Shown here in pieces: positions 63,740 through 64,000 of a stretch of 64,000 bases of DNA; position 1 is the first letter of the stretch, and every line of letters begins with the position of its first letter. Made by a program: the position numbers and the translations under genes. The stretch covers positions 124,001-188,000 of the forward strand of contig NZ_NFHL01000006.1 in assembly GCF_002161355.1 (NCBI RefSeq). Direction: 5' to 3'. The notes under the pieces were generated by a model. It worked only from the letters and a program-made list of their open reading frames with translations. It did no database searches and had not been told where the DNA came from. The DNA comes from Lachnoclostridium sp. An76. GTDB taxonomy: Bacteria > Bacillota > Clostridia > Lachnospirales > Lachnospiraceae.

Positions 63740-64000
63740 GTGAAAAATAAAAAGATCCGCTTAATAATTGCGATAGTATTTGTTTTAATAGCTGCTTTGA
63801 CCATATGGTATTTTATGCCAACTACTTTTTTGAGTAAAGTTAACCCGTCCGATATAAAATCTATATCTGTTTTTGATGGCAATACAGGTGAAAGTTTTGA
63901 TTTTAGCGATAGAGATGAAATACGTTATGTTGCAGAAAATATACAAAGCACCAAAATGAAGAAAGATACGCTCTCCATAGGATATATGGGTTATAGTTTT
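63740..64000 (+). CDS. Membrane-anchored protein, C-terminus beyond window
   Basis: 87 codons from GTG 63740 (after AAGGGAAGATTGCT) remain open to the window end. A basic start and one hydrophobic helix (about residues 5-25, IRLIIAIVFVLIAALTIWYF) are followed by an extracytoplasmic stretch (NPSDIKSISVFDGNTGESFDFSDRDEIRYVAENIQ). This is a layout common in small Firmicute surface proteins of unknown function. The family is not assignable from the visible part. Confidence 0.6.
   Translation, partial: MKNKKIRLIIAIVFVLIAALTIWYFMPTTFLSKVNPSDIKSISVFDGNTGESFDFSDRDEIRYVAENIQSTKMKKDTLSIGYMGYSF

Overview
The window looks like a chromosome segment of a spore-forming gut Firmicute of the family Lachnospiraceae (Clostridia; Dorea/Mediterraneibacter/Blautia-like; genus not resolvable by eye). 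The reasons are a GerA/SpoVAF-type germination protein, strong GGAGG ribosome binding sites, a T-box ahead of thrS, DUF1540/SEC-C/DUF815 proteins and a large MsmX-dependent starch locus. Core genes are about 45-50% GC. The upstream region and 5' part of the giant NEAT gene, and the last 1.7 kb, are visibly AT-richer.

Layout. 1-1500: the istA end of an IS21-family element, inserted into the 5' end of a DtxR-like regulator gene. 1500-14700: a heme/iron acquisition island. It holds the beheaded DtxR-type gene and a second DtxR-like paralogue, a promoter with a DtxR-box-like palindrome and an attenuator-like leader carrying a 22-codon ORF. A 2163-aa multi-NEAT surface protein follows, then a Shp-like heme protein interrupted by an in-frame TGA, a heme-type ABC transporter (lipoprotein, permease, ATPase) and a DUF454 membrane protein. 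14700-16000: IS and nuclease-family relics. 16100-26130: housekeeping and small genes (SEC-C, YdcF-like, DUF1540, MetA, aminotransferase, dUTPase, GT51 transglycosylase, SpoVAF/GerA, DegV, GdhA). 26765-30860: AzlCD, an unusual HD-hydrolase/aldo-keto-reductase fusion, and DUF1275. 30900-43500: a maltodextrin/starch regulon. It has a LacI regulator divergent from an ABC importer (binding protein plus two permeases, no ATPase), type I pullulanase, debranching enzyme, neopullulanase-like GH13 and oligo-1,6-glucosidase. 43500-56200: cysteine hydrolase, T-box thrS, purine phosphorylase, amidohydrolase, MoaB/Mog-like, metallo-hydrolase, RNase HI, RNase P RNA, DAHP synthase, PyrBI, nitroreductase and PheA. 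56200-64000: DUF815 AAA ATPase, FKBP, a tandem-repeat promoter region, HelD-like helicase, RlmH, and a terminal AT-rich set that includes a DUF3990 (ADP-ribosyltransferase-like) pair.

The most unusual feature is a family of three non-coding, terminal-inverted-repeat-bounded elements (26131-26765, 44085-44918, 57509-58471; the last inverted). Each has two long internal hairpins. One hairpin keeps its stems in all three copies although the stem sequences differ, that is, with compensatory base changes. The elements abut or overwrite the stop codons of neighbouring genes and supply the C-termini of two proteins. I do not recognise the family. A second independent repeat system, a 130-bp tandem array at 59184-59540, places repeated extended -10 sequences and nested hairpins in front of the helD-like gene.

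How the genes work together. The NEAT and Shp-like surface proteins would capture heme and pass it to the lipoprotein/permease/ATPase importer under metal-dependent DtxR-type control. The starch regulon imports maltodextrins and trims alpha-1,6 branches inside the cell. All functional statements rest on reading translated sequence and family knowledge; no database search was run.
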